Assembly (NCBI RefSeq): GCF_023630705.1 | Contig: NZ_JALQEM010000023.1 | Span: 1-64,000 of the forward strand | Source: Caballeronia sp. GAFFF1 | Lineage (GTDB): Bacteria; Pseudomonadota; Gammaproteobacteria; Burkholderiales; Burkholderiaceae | DNA length: 64,000 bases | Direction: 5' to 3' | Part shown: one piece after another, positions 1 through 8,612 of the stretch | Layout of the letters: each line of letters starts with the position of its first letter | How positions within the stretch are numbered: the first letter of the stretch is position 1 | Translations under genes and position numbers: made by a program | The notes under the pieces: generated by a model | Database searches by the model: none | The model's input: only the letters and a program-made list of their open reading frames with translations | What the model was told of the DNA's origin: nothing

Positions 1-760
1 AATTACTCTCAAGCGAGACGTGTGGGCGGGTTTTTCTACGGCCCGCGGCGACGAAAAAGTCGGGGGCCGCCCCCCCCCCCCCCCCCCCCCCCCCGCCCGG
101 CCGCGGCGACACGGGGCGGTTCGCGGCGCGCGCCGCCCACTCGCGATACGAATCGCTGCCGAGAACCCAGCCTTTGAGCGTCGCCTGAAGCAGACGGGTC
201 GTCTCGCGCTCGTCGAGCGGTTGCTCGCTCAGTTCCTTGTACGCGTGCTGACGCTCGAACGGCGTGTTGCCGAGCAGCCAGAACAGGGAGTGGTCCGTGA
301 TGAGCGAATCCACCGTAAGCCCGATGTGATGTCGGTAGCTCGACCACTTGTAGTCCTGCGGCGACGCCACGAGCTGCGCGCGCACCGGCGCCATTTCGAC
401 GACGCGCGTGGCAAGCAGAAAGTACCGCTCTCCCTCGATGACCGTCGCGCGATACCGGCCTTCCCACAATGTGCCGCGCCGCGTGTAACGCCGGTTGAAG
501 TGCGCGACGTAACGCCGGCCGACCGCCTGCATCGCCTTGGGCAAGCTGGCCTCGTCGCGGGGCGTGACGAGCAGATGGACGGCTTGCGGCATCAGCGCAT
601 AAGCGTGGATGGCGAGATGGTGATCGCGTGAGGCCGTCCTCAGGCATTCGATGAAAAGCTCGTAGTCCTGGTCGTCGACGAAGGCGGGCTGCTGGTCGAG
701 ACCGCGCAGGATGACATGCTGCGGCTGTTCGGGGACGTAGAGTCGTGCAAGCCGTGCCAT
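1..760 (-). CDS. REP-associated tyrosine transposase-like protein (RAYT, IS200/Y1 family), 3' end beyond window, catalytic residues apparently lost
   Basis: The frame opens with ATG at 760 (MARLARLYVPEQPQHVILRG) and stays open to base 1, giving at least 253 codons. The N-terminal PxxxxHVxxRG, the central GRRYVxxFNxRYxRxGTLWEGRYRA block and the later PxDYxWSSYRHH segment are hallmarks of the RAYT branch of Y1 transposases, single-strand DNA nucleases that act on REP palindromes. The usual HUH metal motif (HVHLL) reads AVHLL here, so the first His is Ala. The helix that normally reads YIELNPVRA reads VVEMAPVRA, so the position I take to be the catalytic Tyr is Val. A catalytically dead or domesticated protein is therefore likely. 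The C-terminal part runs through a poly-G (minus strand) tract that encodes about eight Gly, which is abnormal for the family and may be a sequence error. No clear REP palindrome is visible beside it. Family assignment is sure; inactivity is inferred. Confidence 0.8.
   Translation of the reverse strand, partial: MARLARLYVPEQPQHVILRGLDQQPAFVDDQDYELFIECLRTASRDHHLAIHAYALMPQAVHLLVTPRDEASLPKAMQAVGRRYVAHFNRRYTRRGTLWEGRYRATVIEGERYFLLATRVVEMAPVRAQLVASPQDYKWSSYRHHIGLTVDSLITDHSLFWLLGNTPFERQHAYKELSEQPLDERETTRLLQATLKGWVLGSDSYREWAARAANRPVSPRPGGGGGGGGGAAPDFFVAAGRRKTRPHVSLESN
70..94. repeat. 25-base poly-C homopolymer tract
   Basis: Twenty-five consecutive C on the plus strand lie inside the 3' part of the RAYT-like gene. 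No comparable run occurs elsewhere in the window. It falls where RAYT proteins normally have a basic tail (PRGRPR-like), so it may be an assembly or sequencing artefact, or a real slippage-prone tract. Confidence 0.9.
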
Positions 761-967
761 TCTGGATATTCCATGGGTCGCGTTTGTGTTACCCCAAGCG
801 GGGGCTGACTGGAGACGCTGCTGCAGCGGGGACACAAGACGCATGCAAGGGCCGTGCAACGGGACTCCGAAGCGGTCTTTCGCCCTAGGGAAAATGCTCT
901 ACCGTGCCGCTATGGTGACTTTGAAATGATGTGTTCATAATGAGCGTGCTTTCAGGAGGAGCACAAA

Positions 968-1693
968 TTGAAAATAAAACAAGTCATGGCGGGGATCGCA
1001 GCACTCGCATGCGTGTCCACCGCGGCACACGCGCAATCGGCTGGGTCCATTTACGCAACTGCAGGCTGGTTTCACTTTGCACCGCAAGACAGCAGCGGTC
1101 CGCTCAAAGAAACAAGTGTAGGCGGATCTCCCGTTAATATCAGCGTACCCGGCACGGGTGCCGGCATCGGAAGCGCTGATACCGCCGGCTTCACGCTGGG
1201 CTACTTCGTCACCGACCACATCGCCACCGAACTGGAGATGGGCATTCCGCCCAGCTTCGATCTCAACGGAACCGGAACGCTCTCGCAGTACGGCAAGATC
1301 GGCAGCGCCAAGCAGTGGAGTCCCACGCTGCTGTTCAAATACTTCTTCAACGCTCCTGACGCGAAGTTCCGCCCGTTCGCCGGCATTGGCGTGACACGCA
1401 CCTGGTTCACCGATGCGCAGATTTCGAACAGCGCATTCGAGAGCACCGTGCTGCATGGTCCGACCACCGTCGATACGGATAGTTCGTGGGCACCGGTCTT
1501 CAATCTGGGCGCTCAGTACAATTTCACACAACACTGGTTCGCGGCGTTCTCCGTGTCCTTCATTCCGTTGAAGGCGACCGCCAAGTTGAGCACGCAAGCG
1601 CAGACGCCTGTCGGCACGCTTAACGTGCAATCGCAGGCGAAGATCACCATCAATCCGATCGTGACGTATCTGCGCGTCGGCTATCGTTTCTGA
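968..1693 (+). CDS. ompW: OmpW-family outer membrane beta-barrel protein
   Basis: The predicted product has 241 residues. It has a Sec signal peptide (MKIKQVMAGIAALACVSTAAHA, cleaved near residue 22) and alternating beta-strand-like segments, and it ends in a terminal Phe after an aromatic strand (VGYRF), the usual BAM recognition signature. The FxPFAGIGVTRTWF segment and the early GSIYATAGWFHFAPQDSS segment match OmpW/AlkL small porins, which let hydrophobic molecules cross the outer membrane. The start is TTG at 968, supported by a perfect AGGAGGA at 954-960 with 7-base spacing. The gene stands alone, flanked upstream by the divergent RAYT and downstream by its own terminator. The substrate cannot be told from sequence. 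Confidence 0.88.
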   Translation: MKIKQVMAGIAALACVSTAAHAQSAGSIYATAGWFHFAPQDSSGPLKETSVGGSPVNISVPGTGAGIGSADTAGFTLGYFVTDHIATELEMGIPPSFDLNGTGTLSQYGKIGSAKQWSPTLLFKYFFNAPDAKFRPFAGIGVTRTWFTDAQISNSAFESTVLHGPTTVDTDSSWAPVFNLGAQYNFTQHWFAAFSVSFIPLKATAKLSTQAQTPVGTLNVQSQAKITINPIVTYLRVGYRF

Positions 1694-1723
1694 TCGCGCG
1701 AGCAGCGGTCGCTATGCAGTCCG

Positions 1724-1761
1724 AACGCCGTCGTGCAATCAGCATGACGGCGTTTGCTTTT
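1724..1761 (+). terminator. Rho-independent terminator of ompW
   Basis: AACGCCGTC at 1724-1732 pairs perfectly with GACGGCGTT at 1746-1754 across a 13-base loop. A T-rich tail (TGCTTTT) follows on the plus strand. It lies about 30 bases after the ompW stop. Confidence 0.8.
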
Positions 1762-1930
1762 ACACGCGCCTTGTAAATGTGACTTGCGCGGCGGCGCATG
1801 CCATGCACTAATTACGCGTCGACGGCGTGCGCATCACGCGCTGATACCGGCATCCAATTTGCTCAATGGCACTTTCCGCCGCGAAAGCGGAGTGTCATCC
1901 ATCCACGATTCATCCATCGACGGAGCGAAC

Positions 1931-2308
1931 ATGAACGCACTGCCTAACACGCGAGACGCCATCGGAGATTCATGGAACAGCACGAGCCGCCGCGCACGCC
2001 GCATGGCGCGGCACGGCCGCGACGCTGCTGAAGATATCGGCACCGAGCTGCGCGCGCTGCTCTCCGAGCTCGAAGAGACCTTGGGCGAAGGCGCGTCTGC
2101 CGATGCCGCGAGGCTGCGCGCGCGCATCAGTGACCAAGTGGACGCGGCCCGCGCCCGTCTGAACGATTCGCAAGCGGCCGTGCGCGAGCGCGCCGCCGCG
2201 GTCATGGACGACGCCGACGCTTACTTGCGCGACAGGCCGTGGCGAACCATCGCGCTGGTCGGCGGTCTCGCGTTGCTCGCGGGCGTGCTGCTGGCGCGCG
2301 CCCGCTGA
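1931..2308 (+). CDS. DUF883 (ElaB/YqjD-type) C-tail-anchored membrane protein
   Basis: The 125-residue product has a long, highly charged Ala/Arg/Glu-rich helical body (about residues 15-95) and the sequence YLRDRPWRTIALVGG followed by a single C-terminal membrane helix that ends in ARAR. This is the layout of DUF883/ElaB/YqjD proteins: inner-membrane, tail-anchored proteins, some of which bind ribosomes in stationary phase in E. coli. The chosen ATG at 1931 has CGGAG at 1921-1925 just upstream. An in-frame extension to 1754 exists but lacks family similarity. It converges with ugpQ, leaving only 15 bases between stops and no obvious terminator. The ribosome-binding role is known for the family only and is not shown here. 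Confidence 0.85.
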   Translation: MNALPNTRDAIGDSWNSTSRRARRMARHGRDAAEDIGTELRALLSELEETLGEGASADAARLRARISDQVDAARARLNDSQAAVRERAAAVMDDADAYLRDRPWRTIALVGGLALLAGVLLARAR

Positions 2309-2323
2309 CGGTTCTGTCTTCGG

Positions 2324-3070
2324 CTAGCTGTCGAGAAACTTGGCGCCGATGATGTCGATGCGGTCCGTGCAGATCGCATCGACGCCCCATCGCGCGAGCA
2401 GGCGCGCCCGCTCGGGATCGTTCACGGTGTAGGCGAGCACGCGCAGGCCCGCGTCGCGGATGTCGCGCACGAGCGTTTCGTCGAGCGAACGATGGTCCGC
2501 ATGCAGCGAGACGCACGCGAGCGCCGCGGTCTGCGCGCGCCAGTCTGCCGGCACGCGCTCGAACAGCATGCCGCGCGGCAGATCGGGCGCGGCGGCGCGC
2601 GCGGCTTCCAGCGCCTCGAACGAAAACGATGACAGCAGCGGCGCGGGCTCGGCGCCATTCCAGAGACGCGCCGCCTCACGCGCGACCAGTTCGCCTGTTT
2701 CGACTTCGCGCCCCGGACACGGCTTGATCTCCACGTTCGCAGCCAGACCTAGCGACGCGCATTGCTCGCGCACTTCCGCGAGCGTCGGCATGTGCGCGCC
2801 GGCAAATTCCTCGCTGAACCACGACCCCGCGTCGAGCGCGCGCAATTGCGCGTAGGGCATCGACCTCGCCGCGCCGTGGCCGTTGGACGTGCGGTCCACG
2901 TCGTCGTCATGCAGCAGGAACACGACATTGTCGGCCGACAGCTTCGCATCGAATTCGATCATCTTCAGGCCGAGACGCGCGCCCGTCCGGATGCCTTCGA
3001 GCGTGTTCTCCGGCGCGAGCTTGCCGCCGCCGCGATGCGCGACGATAGCGGGATACGGCCAGGTTCTCAT
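2324..3070 (-). CDS. ugpQ: Glycerophosphodiester phosphodiesterase
   Basis: The 248-residue cytosolic enzyme hydrolyses glycerophosphodiesters to glycerol-3-phosphate plus an alcohol. The GDPD active-site residues are visible: HRGGG at 12-16, E39 and D41 (MIEFDAKLS), and H54 in LLHDDDVDRT. A central VEIKP carries a metal-binding Glu, and the fold ends in a C-terminal AYTVNDP...GVDAICTDR pattern. No signal peptide is present, as in UgpQ and unlike GlpQ. I use the ATG at 3070 because AGGAG lies 6 bases upstream; the in-frame TTG at 3085 has no comparable site. It is the last gene of the ugpBAECQ operon, 11 bases after the ugpC stop, so imported diesters can be cleaved directly. Confidence 0.93.
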   Translation of the reverse strand: MRTWPYPAIVAHRGGGKLAPENTLEGIRTGARLGLKMIEFDAKLSADNVVFLLHDDDVDRTSNGHGAARSMPYAQLRALDAGSWFSEEFAGAHMPTLAEVREQCASLGLAANVEIKPCPGREVETGELVAREAARLWNGAEPAPLLSSFSFEALEAARAAAPDLPRGMLFERVPADWRAQTAALACVSLHADHRSLDETLVRDIRDAGLRVLAYTVNDPERARLLARWGVDAICTDRIDIIGAKFLDS

Positions 3071-3081
3071 CGCGGTTCTCC

Positions 3082-4167
3082 TCAATTGGCGCGCAACCCG
3101 GTATCCGGATCGAAGAAGTGGAGTTGCCGCGCCGGCACCGAAACCAGCAGCTTCTCGCCCCGCTGCGGCCGATGCGCATGCGGCAAGCGCGCCGCCACCT
3201 CATGCTTGCCCCACTTCCCATGCGCGAGATTGTCCGCGCCGAGCAATTCCACCGAATCGACGTCCAGCGTGGCGCTAGCCGTTTCGATATAACCGGGCGT
3301 CATGTGCTCCGGGCGAATGCCCATGATCCACTCGCGCCCGCACATCTCGCGCGTCAAGCCATGTGCGCCCGCAACCGGGAGCTTCGGCCCGCCGCGCGCC
3401 ACTTCGAACACCGAACCATCTTCCGACAAGCGGCCTTCGAGCAGATTCATCGCGGGCGAACCGATGAAGCTGGCGACGAACACCGACGCGGGACGCTCGT
3501 ACACTTCGGTCGGCGCGCCGATCTGCTCCGCGCGGCCCTTGTTCATCACGATGACGCGCTGCGCGAGCGTCATGGCTTCGATCTGATCGTGCGTCACATA
3601 CAGGCTCGTGGTGGCGAGACGCGCATGCAGGCGCTGGATTTCGAGGCGCATTTGCACGCGCAGCTTGGCATCGAGATTCGAGAGCGGCTCGTCGAAGAGA
3701 AAGACGGCCGGCTCGCGGACGATCGCGCGCCCCATTGCCACGCGCTGACGTTGCCCGCCCGACAACTCGCGCGGCTTGCGCGCGAGCAGGTGTTCGAGTT
3801 CGAGAATACGCGCGGCATTCGCGACGCGGCTCTCGATGGTCGCGCGGTCCGCGCCGCCGATCTTCAGCGCATACGCCATATTCTGTGCGACGCTCATGTG
3901 CGGATAAAGTGCGTAATTCTGAAAGACCATCGCGATGTCGCGATCTTTCGGCTCCAGCTTGTTCACCACGCGCCCGCCGATCTCGATCGTGCCTTCCGAC
4001 ACGCTTTCGAGACCCGCGACCATGCGCAGAAGCGTCGACTTGCCGCAGCCCGAAGGCCCGACCATCACGACGAACTCGCCATCGTTCACCGCCACGTCGA
4101 TGCCATGCAGTACGTACTGCTTGCCGTCGTACGTTTTCTTGACGCCCTGGAGTGTCAGCGCAGCCAT
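3082..4167 (-). CDS. ugpC: sn-glycerol-3-phosphate ABC transporter ATPase UgpC
   Basis: The 361-residue ABC ATPase energises uptake by the UgpAE channel. Visible elements are Walker [10 protein letters not shown] at 37-45, the Q-loop ([11 protein letters not shown]) near 82-92, the signature [14 protein letters not shown] from 135, Walker [13 protein letters not shown] from 155 and the H-loop [11 protein letters not shown]. After about residue 240 comes a TOBE-type regulatory domain (GIRPEHM), typical of the CUT1/MalK subfamily to which UgpC belongs. The operon context (ugpA, ugpE, ugpB and ugpQ) fixes the substrate better than the ATPase sequence does, since MalK-type ATPases can be shared between transporters. 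It follows ugpE by 18 bases. Confidence 0.95.
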   Translation of the reverse strand: MAALTLQGVKKTYDGKQYVLHGIDVAVNDGEFVVMVGPSGCGKSTLLRMVAGLESVSEGTIEIGGRVVNKLEPKDRDIAMVFQNYALYPHMSVAQNMAYALKIGGADRATIESRVANAARILELEHLLARKPRELSGGQRQRVAMGRAIVREPAVFLFDEPLSNLDAKLRVQMRLEIQRLHARLATTSLYVTHDQIEAMTLAQRVIVMNKGRAEQIGAPTEVYERPASVFVASFIGSPAMNLLEGRLSEDGSVFEVARGGPKLPVAGAHGLTREMCGREWIMGIRPEHMTPGYIETASATLDVDSVELLGADNLAHGKWGKHEVAARLPHAHRPQRGEKLLVSVPARQLHFFDPDTGLRAN

Positions 4168-4185
4168 TGAACCCTGTTCTCCTTA

Positions 4186-5031
4186 TTATTTTTCCGCATC
4201 GACGAGGCCGCGCACGAACCACCGCTGCATCGTCAACACGACCGCGAGCGGCGGCAGCATCGCGAGCAGCGTCGCGCTCATGACGAGATGCCACTCGGTC
4301 GCCGTATCGCCCGAGGCGATCATGCTCTTGATGCCGACCACCGCCGTTTGCAGCGACTGCTCGTTGGTGATGAGAATGGGCCAGAGATACTGATTCCAGC
4401 CATAGATGAACGTGATGACGAAAAGCGCCGCAATGTTCGTCTTCGAAAGCGGCAGCACCACGTCCCAAAAAAAGCGCAGCGGCCCCGCGCCGTCGATGCG
4501 CGCCGCTTCCATCAGTTCGTCGGGCAGCGTCATGAAGAACTGACGGAACAGGAACGTGGCCGTTGCCGAAGCGATGAGCGGCAGCGTCAGGCCCGCATAC
4601 GTGTTCGCGAGATGCATCGACGAAACGACCTGCACCGTCGGAAAGATGCGCACTTCGACTGGCAGCATCAGCGTGACGAAGATGAGCCAGAACGCGAGGT
4701 TCTTGAACGGAAAGCGGAAGAACACGATGGCATACGCCGAAATGATGGACACCGCGATCTTGCCGATGGAGATGACGAGCGCCATGACGAGACTGTTGAC
4801 GAGCATGCGTCCGAACGGCGCGGCGGCGTTGCCGCTGCCGTGCGTCCAGATGTGCGCGACATTCTCGAACAGATGCGTGCTCGGGAGGAGCGAAAGCGGC
4901 ACGGTGAAGACTTCTTTCGCGCTCATCGAGGCCGCGCAGAACGCGACGTAGACCGGAAACACGATCAGCGCGACGCCGAGTATCAGCACCGCATGACAGA
5001 AGATATCTAAGCCGCGGCGGTTCTCGATCAT
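4186..5031 (-). CDS. ugpE: sn-glycerol-3-phosphate ABC transporter permease UgpE
   Basis: The 281-residue inner-membrane permease has about six hydrophobic helices. The cytoplasmic EAA loop ([21 protein letters not shown], starting near residue 175) docks the ATPase. The N-terminal segment [18 protein letters not shown] is typical of the second permease of carbohydrate/G3P importers. The ATG at 5031 overlaps the ugpA stop by four bases (ATGA), indicating translational coupling. A much longer upstream reading in this frame runs antisense to nothing meaningful and was not used. It forms the translocation channel with UgpA. Confidence 0.94.
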   Translation of the reverse strand: MIENRRGLDIFCHAVLILGVALIVFPVYVAFCAASMSAKEVFTVPLSLLPSTHLFENVAHIWTHGSGNAAAPFGRMLVNSLVMALVISIGKIAVSIISAYAIVFFRFPFKNLAFWLIFVTLMLPVEVRIFPTVQVVSSMHLANTYAGLTLPLIASATATFLFRQFFMTLPDELMEAARIDGAGPLRFFWDVVLPLSKTNIAALFVITFIYGWNQYLWPILITNEQSLQTAVVGIKSMIASGDTATEWHLVMSATLLAMLPPLAVVLTMQRWFVRGLVDAEK

Positions 5032-5912
5032 GAATATTGCACCCTGCGTTCGACGAAACGGAACTGCACGATGGTGAGCGCCACGACGATCATCATCAGC
5101 ACGACGGACTGCGCGCCCGAACTTCCGATGTCGAGGCCCTGAAAGCCTTCCGCGAAGATCTTGTAGATGAGCGTTTTGGTCGATTGCGCGGGTCCGCCGC
5201 CCGTCGCGGCGTCGATCACGGGGAACGTATCGAAGAACGCGTAGACCAGATTGACGACGAGCAGGAAGAACGTCGTCGGCGACAGGAGCGGCAGCGCAAT
5301 GCCAAAGAAGCGCCGCACGGGACCGGCGCCATCGATGGCGGCGGCTTCGATCAGCGATCGAGGAATCGCCTGAAGCCCGGCGTAGAAGAACAGGAAGTTG
5401 TAGCTGACCTGCTTCCAGACGGACGCGAGCACGACGAGAAACATCGCCTGCGTGCCATTGAGCGCGTGATTCCAGACGATGCCTTGCTTGGCGAGCGCAT
5501 AGGTCACGAGCCCGATGCTCGGATTGAAGAGAAACGACCACAGCACCGCAGCGATGGCGGGCGCGACCGCATACGGCCAGATGAGCAGCGTTTGATACGC
5601 CTTCGCGCCACGCGTCACGCGATCCGCGCAGGCGGCAAGCACAAGCGATATCACGAGGCCGGATACGGTGACGAGCGCGCAGAAAATCATCGTCGTACTG
5701 AACGACGAAAGATAGAGCGGGTCCGCGAAAAGCTGCCTGAAGTTCGCGAGCCCGACGAATTCGCTCGATGTGCCGAATGCGTCCTGGCTTTGCGTTGCCT
5801 GAAAAAGCGCCTCGCCCGCCGGCCACAGAAAGAAGAGCGCCGTGATGGCGAGTTGCGGCGCGACGAGCAGATACGGCAAGACGCTCGCGTCGAAACGGGA
5901 CCGTTTTTCCAT
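5028..5912 (-). CDS. ugpA: sn-glycerol-3-phosphate ABC transporter permease UgpA
   Basis: The inner-membrane permease (294 residues from ATG 5912; 296 from ATG 5918) has an N-terminal helix ([21 protein letters not shown]), five further membrane segments and an EAA loop [21 protein letters not shown] near residue 200. It partners UgpE. The Shine-Dalgarno AGGA at 5920-5923 lies 7 bases from the 5912 ATG but only 1 base from the 5918 ATG, so 5912 is preferred. It is separated from ugpB by 59 bases that hold a strong GC hairpin, and it overlaps ugpE by ATGA. Confidence 0.94.
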   Translation of the reverse strand: MEKRSRFDASVLPYLLVAPQLAITALFFLWPAGEALFQATQSQDAFGTSSEFVGLANFRQLFADPLYLSSFSTTMIFCALVTVSGLVISLVLAACADRVTRGAKAYQTLLIWPYAVAPAIAAVLWSFLFNPSIGLVTYALAKQGIVWNHALNGTQAMFLVVLASVWKQVSYNFLFFYAGLQAIPRSLIEAAAIDGAGPVRRFFGIALPLLSPTTFFLLVVNLVYAFFDTFPVIDAATGGGPAQSTKTLIYKIFAEGFQGLDIGSSGAQSVVLMMIVVALTIVQFRFVERRVQYS

Positions 5913-5928
5913 TGACATGTCCTGAAGC

Positions 5929-5951
5929 GCGCCCGCGCGAGTCGCGGGCGC
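5929..5951 (-). other. Intercistronic GC hairpin between ugpB and ugpA
   Basis: GCGCCCGCG at 5929-5937 pairs perfectly with CGCGGGCGC at 5943-5951 across a 5-base loop. No T-tract follows on the minus strand, so it is unlikely to be a simple terminator. Its place just after the binding-protein gene fits an mRNA 3'-end stabiliser that raises UgpB over the permeases. The role is inferred. Confidence 0.6.
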
Positions 5952-5971
5952 TTAAGCGTCGCGCGTCTTGT

Positions 5972-7297
5972 TCAGCCGCCGCTTTTCTCGAAGCGGCGCA
6001 GAAGTTCGTCGCCGCGCTGCACGGAAGAATCGAGCGCCTGCTGAGGCGTCTTCTTGCCCGCCCAGACCTGCTCCAGTTCCTCATCGACGACCGTGCGGAT
6101 CTGCGGCATGTTGCCGAGGCGCAAGCCCTTCGTGTAGGCAAGCGGCGGCTTGTTCAACATCTGCTTGATGGCGATGTCCGCGCCGGGGTTCTTGTCGTAG
6201 AAGCCCTGCTTCTGCGTGAGTTCGTAGGCGGCAGTCGTTACCGGAAGATAACCCGTGTCCTGATGCCACTTCGCCGCCACCTTCGGCGACGAAAGATACG
6301 CGAGGAACTTCGCGACGCCCTTGTACACCGCCGGGTCCTTGCCCGAAAGCACCCACAGACTCGCGCCGCCGATGATCGCGTTCTGCGGCGCGCCCTTCAC
6401 GCTGGCGTCGTACGGCATCATGCCGACGCCGTACTCGAACTTCGCGTACTTCTGGATGGTCGCCCGCGATCCCGACGAATTCGTGATGATCCCGCAGTCG
6501 CCGCTATAGAACTTGGAGACGGGCTCGTCTTTGCGGCCGACATAGGTGAACGTGCCGTCCTTCGCCATGTTCTGAAGAAACTGGATATGCGCGACCTGCA
6601 GCGGCTTGTTGAATTCGAGCGTGGCGTCGAGGCCATCGAAGCCGTTGTTCTTGGATGCGAACGGCGCGGCGTGCCACGCGCTGTAGTTCTCGAGATGAAT
6701 CCAGCTCTGCCAGCCGGAAGAATACCCGCACGAGTAGCCCGCAGCCTTCAGCTTTTTCGCATCGGCTTCGACATCGGCCCAGGTCTTCGGCGGCTGGTTC
6801 GGATCGAGGCCCGCCTTCTTGAACGCGTCCTTGTTGTAGTAGAGGACCGGCGTGGAACTGTTGAAGGGCATCGAGATGAGATGCCCGGTCTTCGCGTCGC
6901 TGTAATAGCCGGAGATGGTCGGCACGAACGCTTTCTCGTCGAGCGGCACGCCCGCCTGCTTGAAGACGTCGTAGACCGGAAGCACGGCCTTCTTCGCCTG
7001 CATCATCGTCGCGGTGCCGACCTCATAGACTTGCAGGATCGCGGGCGCGTTGCCGCTGCGATACGCTGCAATGCCCGCCGCGAGCGTCTGGTCATACGTG
7101 CCTTTGAATACCGGCACGATCTTGTAATCGCTCTGCGATGCATTGAAGTCGTTCGCAATGTCGTTGACGCGCTCGCCGAGGGCGGCTTCCATCGCGTGCC
7201 AGAACTGGATTTCCGTCGCGGCGTGAGCCGCCGTGCTAGCGCCGAAAGCCAGAATGGCCGCGGCCGAGAGGGAACGGAACGAGGGCATGCATCGCAT
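5972..7297 (-). CDS. ugpB: Periplasmic sn-glycerol-3-phosphate-binding protein UgpB
   Basis: The 441-residue extracytoplasmic solute-binding protein (family 1) has a signal peptide ([18 protein letters not shown], cleavage near residue 26). The mature start [18 protein letters not shown] is very typical of UgpB, whose Trp and aromatic residues bind glycerol-3-phosphate and glycerophosphodiesters. Other recognisable segments are [34 protein letters not shown] and the late [13 protein letters not shown]. The ATG at 7297 has GGAG nine bases upstream; MPSF at 7288 is an alternative. It is the first gene of ugpBAECQ and is preceded by a short palindrome at 7325-7341. No clear Pho box was seen. Confidence 0.94.
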   Translation of the reverse strand: MRCMPSFRSLSAAAILAFGASTAAHAATEIQFWHAMEAALGERVNDIANDFNASQSDYKIVPVFKGTYDQTLAAGIAAYRSGNAPAILQVYEVGTATMMQAKKAVLPVYDVFKQAGVPLDEKAFVPTISGYYSDAKTGHLISMPFNSSTPVLYYNKDAFKKAGLDPNQPPKTWADVEADAKKLKAAGYSCGYSSGWQSWIHLENYSAWHAAPFASKNNGFDGLDATLEFNKPLQVAHIQFLQNMAKDGTFTYVGRKDEPVSKFYSGDCGIITNSSGSRATIQKYAKFEYGVGMMPYDASVKGAPQNAIIGGASLWVLSGKDPAVYKGVAKFLAYLSSPKVAAKWHQDTGYLPVTTAAYELTQKQGFYDKNPGADIAIKQMLNKPPLAYTKGLRLGNMPQIRTVVDEELEQVWAGKKTPQQALDSSVQRGDELLRRFEKSGG

Positions 7298-7324
7298 CGA
7301 GTGAGTCTCCGGTTGTCGAACGTC

Positions 7325-7341
7325 TGCGCGTTAAACGCGCA
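7325..7341. promoter_or_regulatory. Palindrome upstream of ugpB, possible operator
   Basis: TGCGCGT at 7325-7331 and ACGCGCA at 7335-7341 form a perfect 7+7 inverted repeat with a 3-base centre, 28 bases upstream of the ugpB ATG in the 47-base dgt-ugpB gap. It has no T-tract. It could be an operator for a dimeric regulator or only a weak hairpin. Confidence 0.35.
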
Positions 7342-7344
7342 ATG

Positions 7345-8583
7345 TTAGTTGTTGTCGATGACAAACAGGCGTTGATATTCTTTCAGTGCGTACCGATCCG
7401 TCATGCCCGCGATGTAATGCGCGATGAGCCGCGCCTGTGTGCTGTTGTGGCTGGGCGCGGCGGGATCGTTCGCCGACTCCTCCGCTGCCGCAATGCGCGC
7501 CTGATACGCCGGCGGCAGAAGGCGCGGATCGTCGGTGAAGGCGTCGAAGAGACCGGTCACGACGCGCCTTGCCTTATTGGCCATGCGCATGACGCGGTAG
7601 TGCCGGTACAGGTTCTTGAACAGGAAACGCTTCAGCGTGGCGGCTTGCGCGGCGACTTCGTCGCTATGGGCGACGAGCGGCGGCGCATTGCGCACGTCGT
7701 CGAGCGAGGCGGGCGCGGCGCGCGCGAGATTGCGGCTCGTGGCTTCGATCAGATCGACGATCAGCGTGTTGATGATTCGCCGAATGGTCTCGTGAATCAG
7801 CCTGCGCCCTTCGATGGCGGGAAACTCCGCGCGTGCCGCTTCGAAATGCGTGTGCCACACGCTCACTTCCGCGAGCTGGTCGAGCGTGATGAGGCCGGAG
7901 CGCAGGCCGTCGTCCACGTCGTGATTGTTGTACGCGATTTCATCGGCGACATTCGCGATCTGTGCTTCGAGCGAAGGCTGCTTGCCTGCGAGGAACCGCT
8001 CGCCGAGATCGCCGAGTTGCCGCGCATTCTCGCGCGAGCAATGCTTGAGAATGCCTTCGCGCGTTTCGAAGCACAGGTTCAGGCCATTGAACGCGCCGTA
8101 GTGCTCTTCGAGTTGATCCACGACCGCGAGACTCTGCAGATTGTGTTCGAAGCCGCCATGACCGCGCATGCATTCGTTGAGCGCGTCCTGGCCGGCATGA
8201 CCGAACGGCGTATGGCCGAGATCGTGCGCGAGCGATATCGCTTCGACCAGATCTTCGTTCAGCCGCAGATTGCGCGCGACCGACCGCGCAATCTGCGCGA
8301 CTTCCAGACTATGCGTGAGACGCGTGCGAAAGAGGTCGCCTTCGTGATTGACGAAGACCTGCGTCTTGTATTCGAGGCGGCGAAACGCGGTCGAATGCAC
8401 GATGCGGTCGCGGTCGCGCTGAAACTCCGTGCGGGCGGCGGGCGGCGGCTCCGCATGCCGGCGCCCGCGCGACAACGCCGACCGCGCCGCGTACGGCGCG
8501 AGATGCGCTTCGAGCGCAAGCGACGAAGGCACTCCAAATCCAGCTTCTGTTTCGCTCACCGGTGGCTCCGCTTCGTCGTGCAT
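7345..8583 (-). CDS. dgt: Deoxyguanosinetriphosphate triphosphohydrolase-like HD protein
   Basis: The 412-residue HD-superfamily enzyme cleaves dNTPs to deoxynucleosides plus tripolyphosphate. The metal-binding signature is clear: H91 in [15 protein letters not shown], the HD pair at 120-121 ([15 protein letters not shown]) and a downstream D in [16 protein letters not shown]. The segment [19 protein letters not shown] is diagnostic for the dGTPase-like family. The start at 8583 ([11 protein letters not shown]) lies 29 bases after aroB; the same frame stays open upstream but only as a shadow of aroB. Substrate preference between dGTP and other dNTPs cannot be judged, so the protein may be of the broad-specificity dgt-like type. 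Confidence 0.92.
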   Translation of the reverse strand: MHDEAEPPVSETEAGFGVPSSLALEAHLAPYAARSALSRGRRHAEPPPAARTEFQRDRDRIVHSTAFRRLEYKTQVFVNHEGDLFRTRLTHSLEVAQIARSVARNLRLNEDLVEAISLAHDLGHTPFGHAGQDALNECMRGHGGFEHNLQSLAVVDQLEEHYGAFNGLNLCFETREGILKHCSRENARQLGDLGERFLAGKQPSLEAQIANVADEIAYNNHDVDDGLRSGLITLDQLAEVSVWHTHFEAARAEFPAIEGRRLIHETIRRIINTLIVDLIEATSRNLARAAPASLDDVRNAPPLVAHSDEVAAQAATLKRFLFKNLYRHYRVMRMANKARRVVTGLFDAFTDDPRLLPPAYQARIAAAEESANDPAAPSHNSTQARLIAHYIAGMTDRYALKEYQRLFVIDNN

Positions 8584-8612
8584 CGTCGTGGTCCCGGCTG
8601 ATGCCCGATTGG

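Noticed and set aside
36-647. 203-codon minus-strand frame and an overlapping 203-codon plus-strand frame at the window start
   Set aside because: Both are out of frame with the RAYT-like gene, whose own frame (from 760) shows clear family motifs.
760-967. REP element beside the RAYT-like gene
   Set aside because: Only short, unrelated inverted repeats (for example CCCC-AAGC-GGGG); no pair of palindromes with the expected feet.
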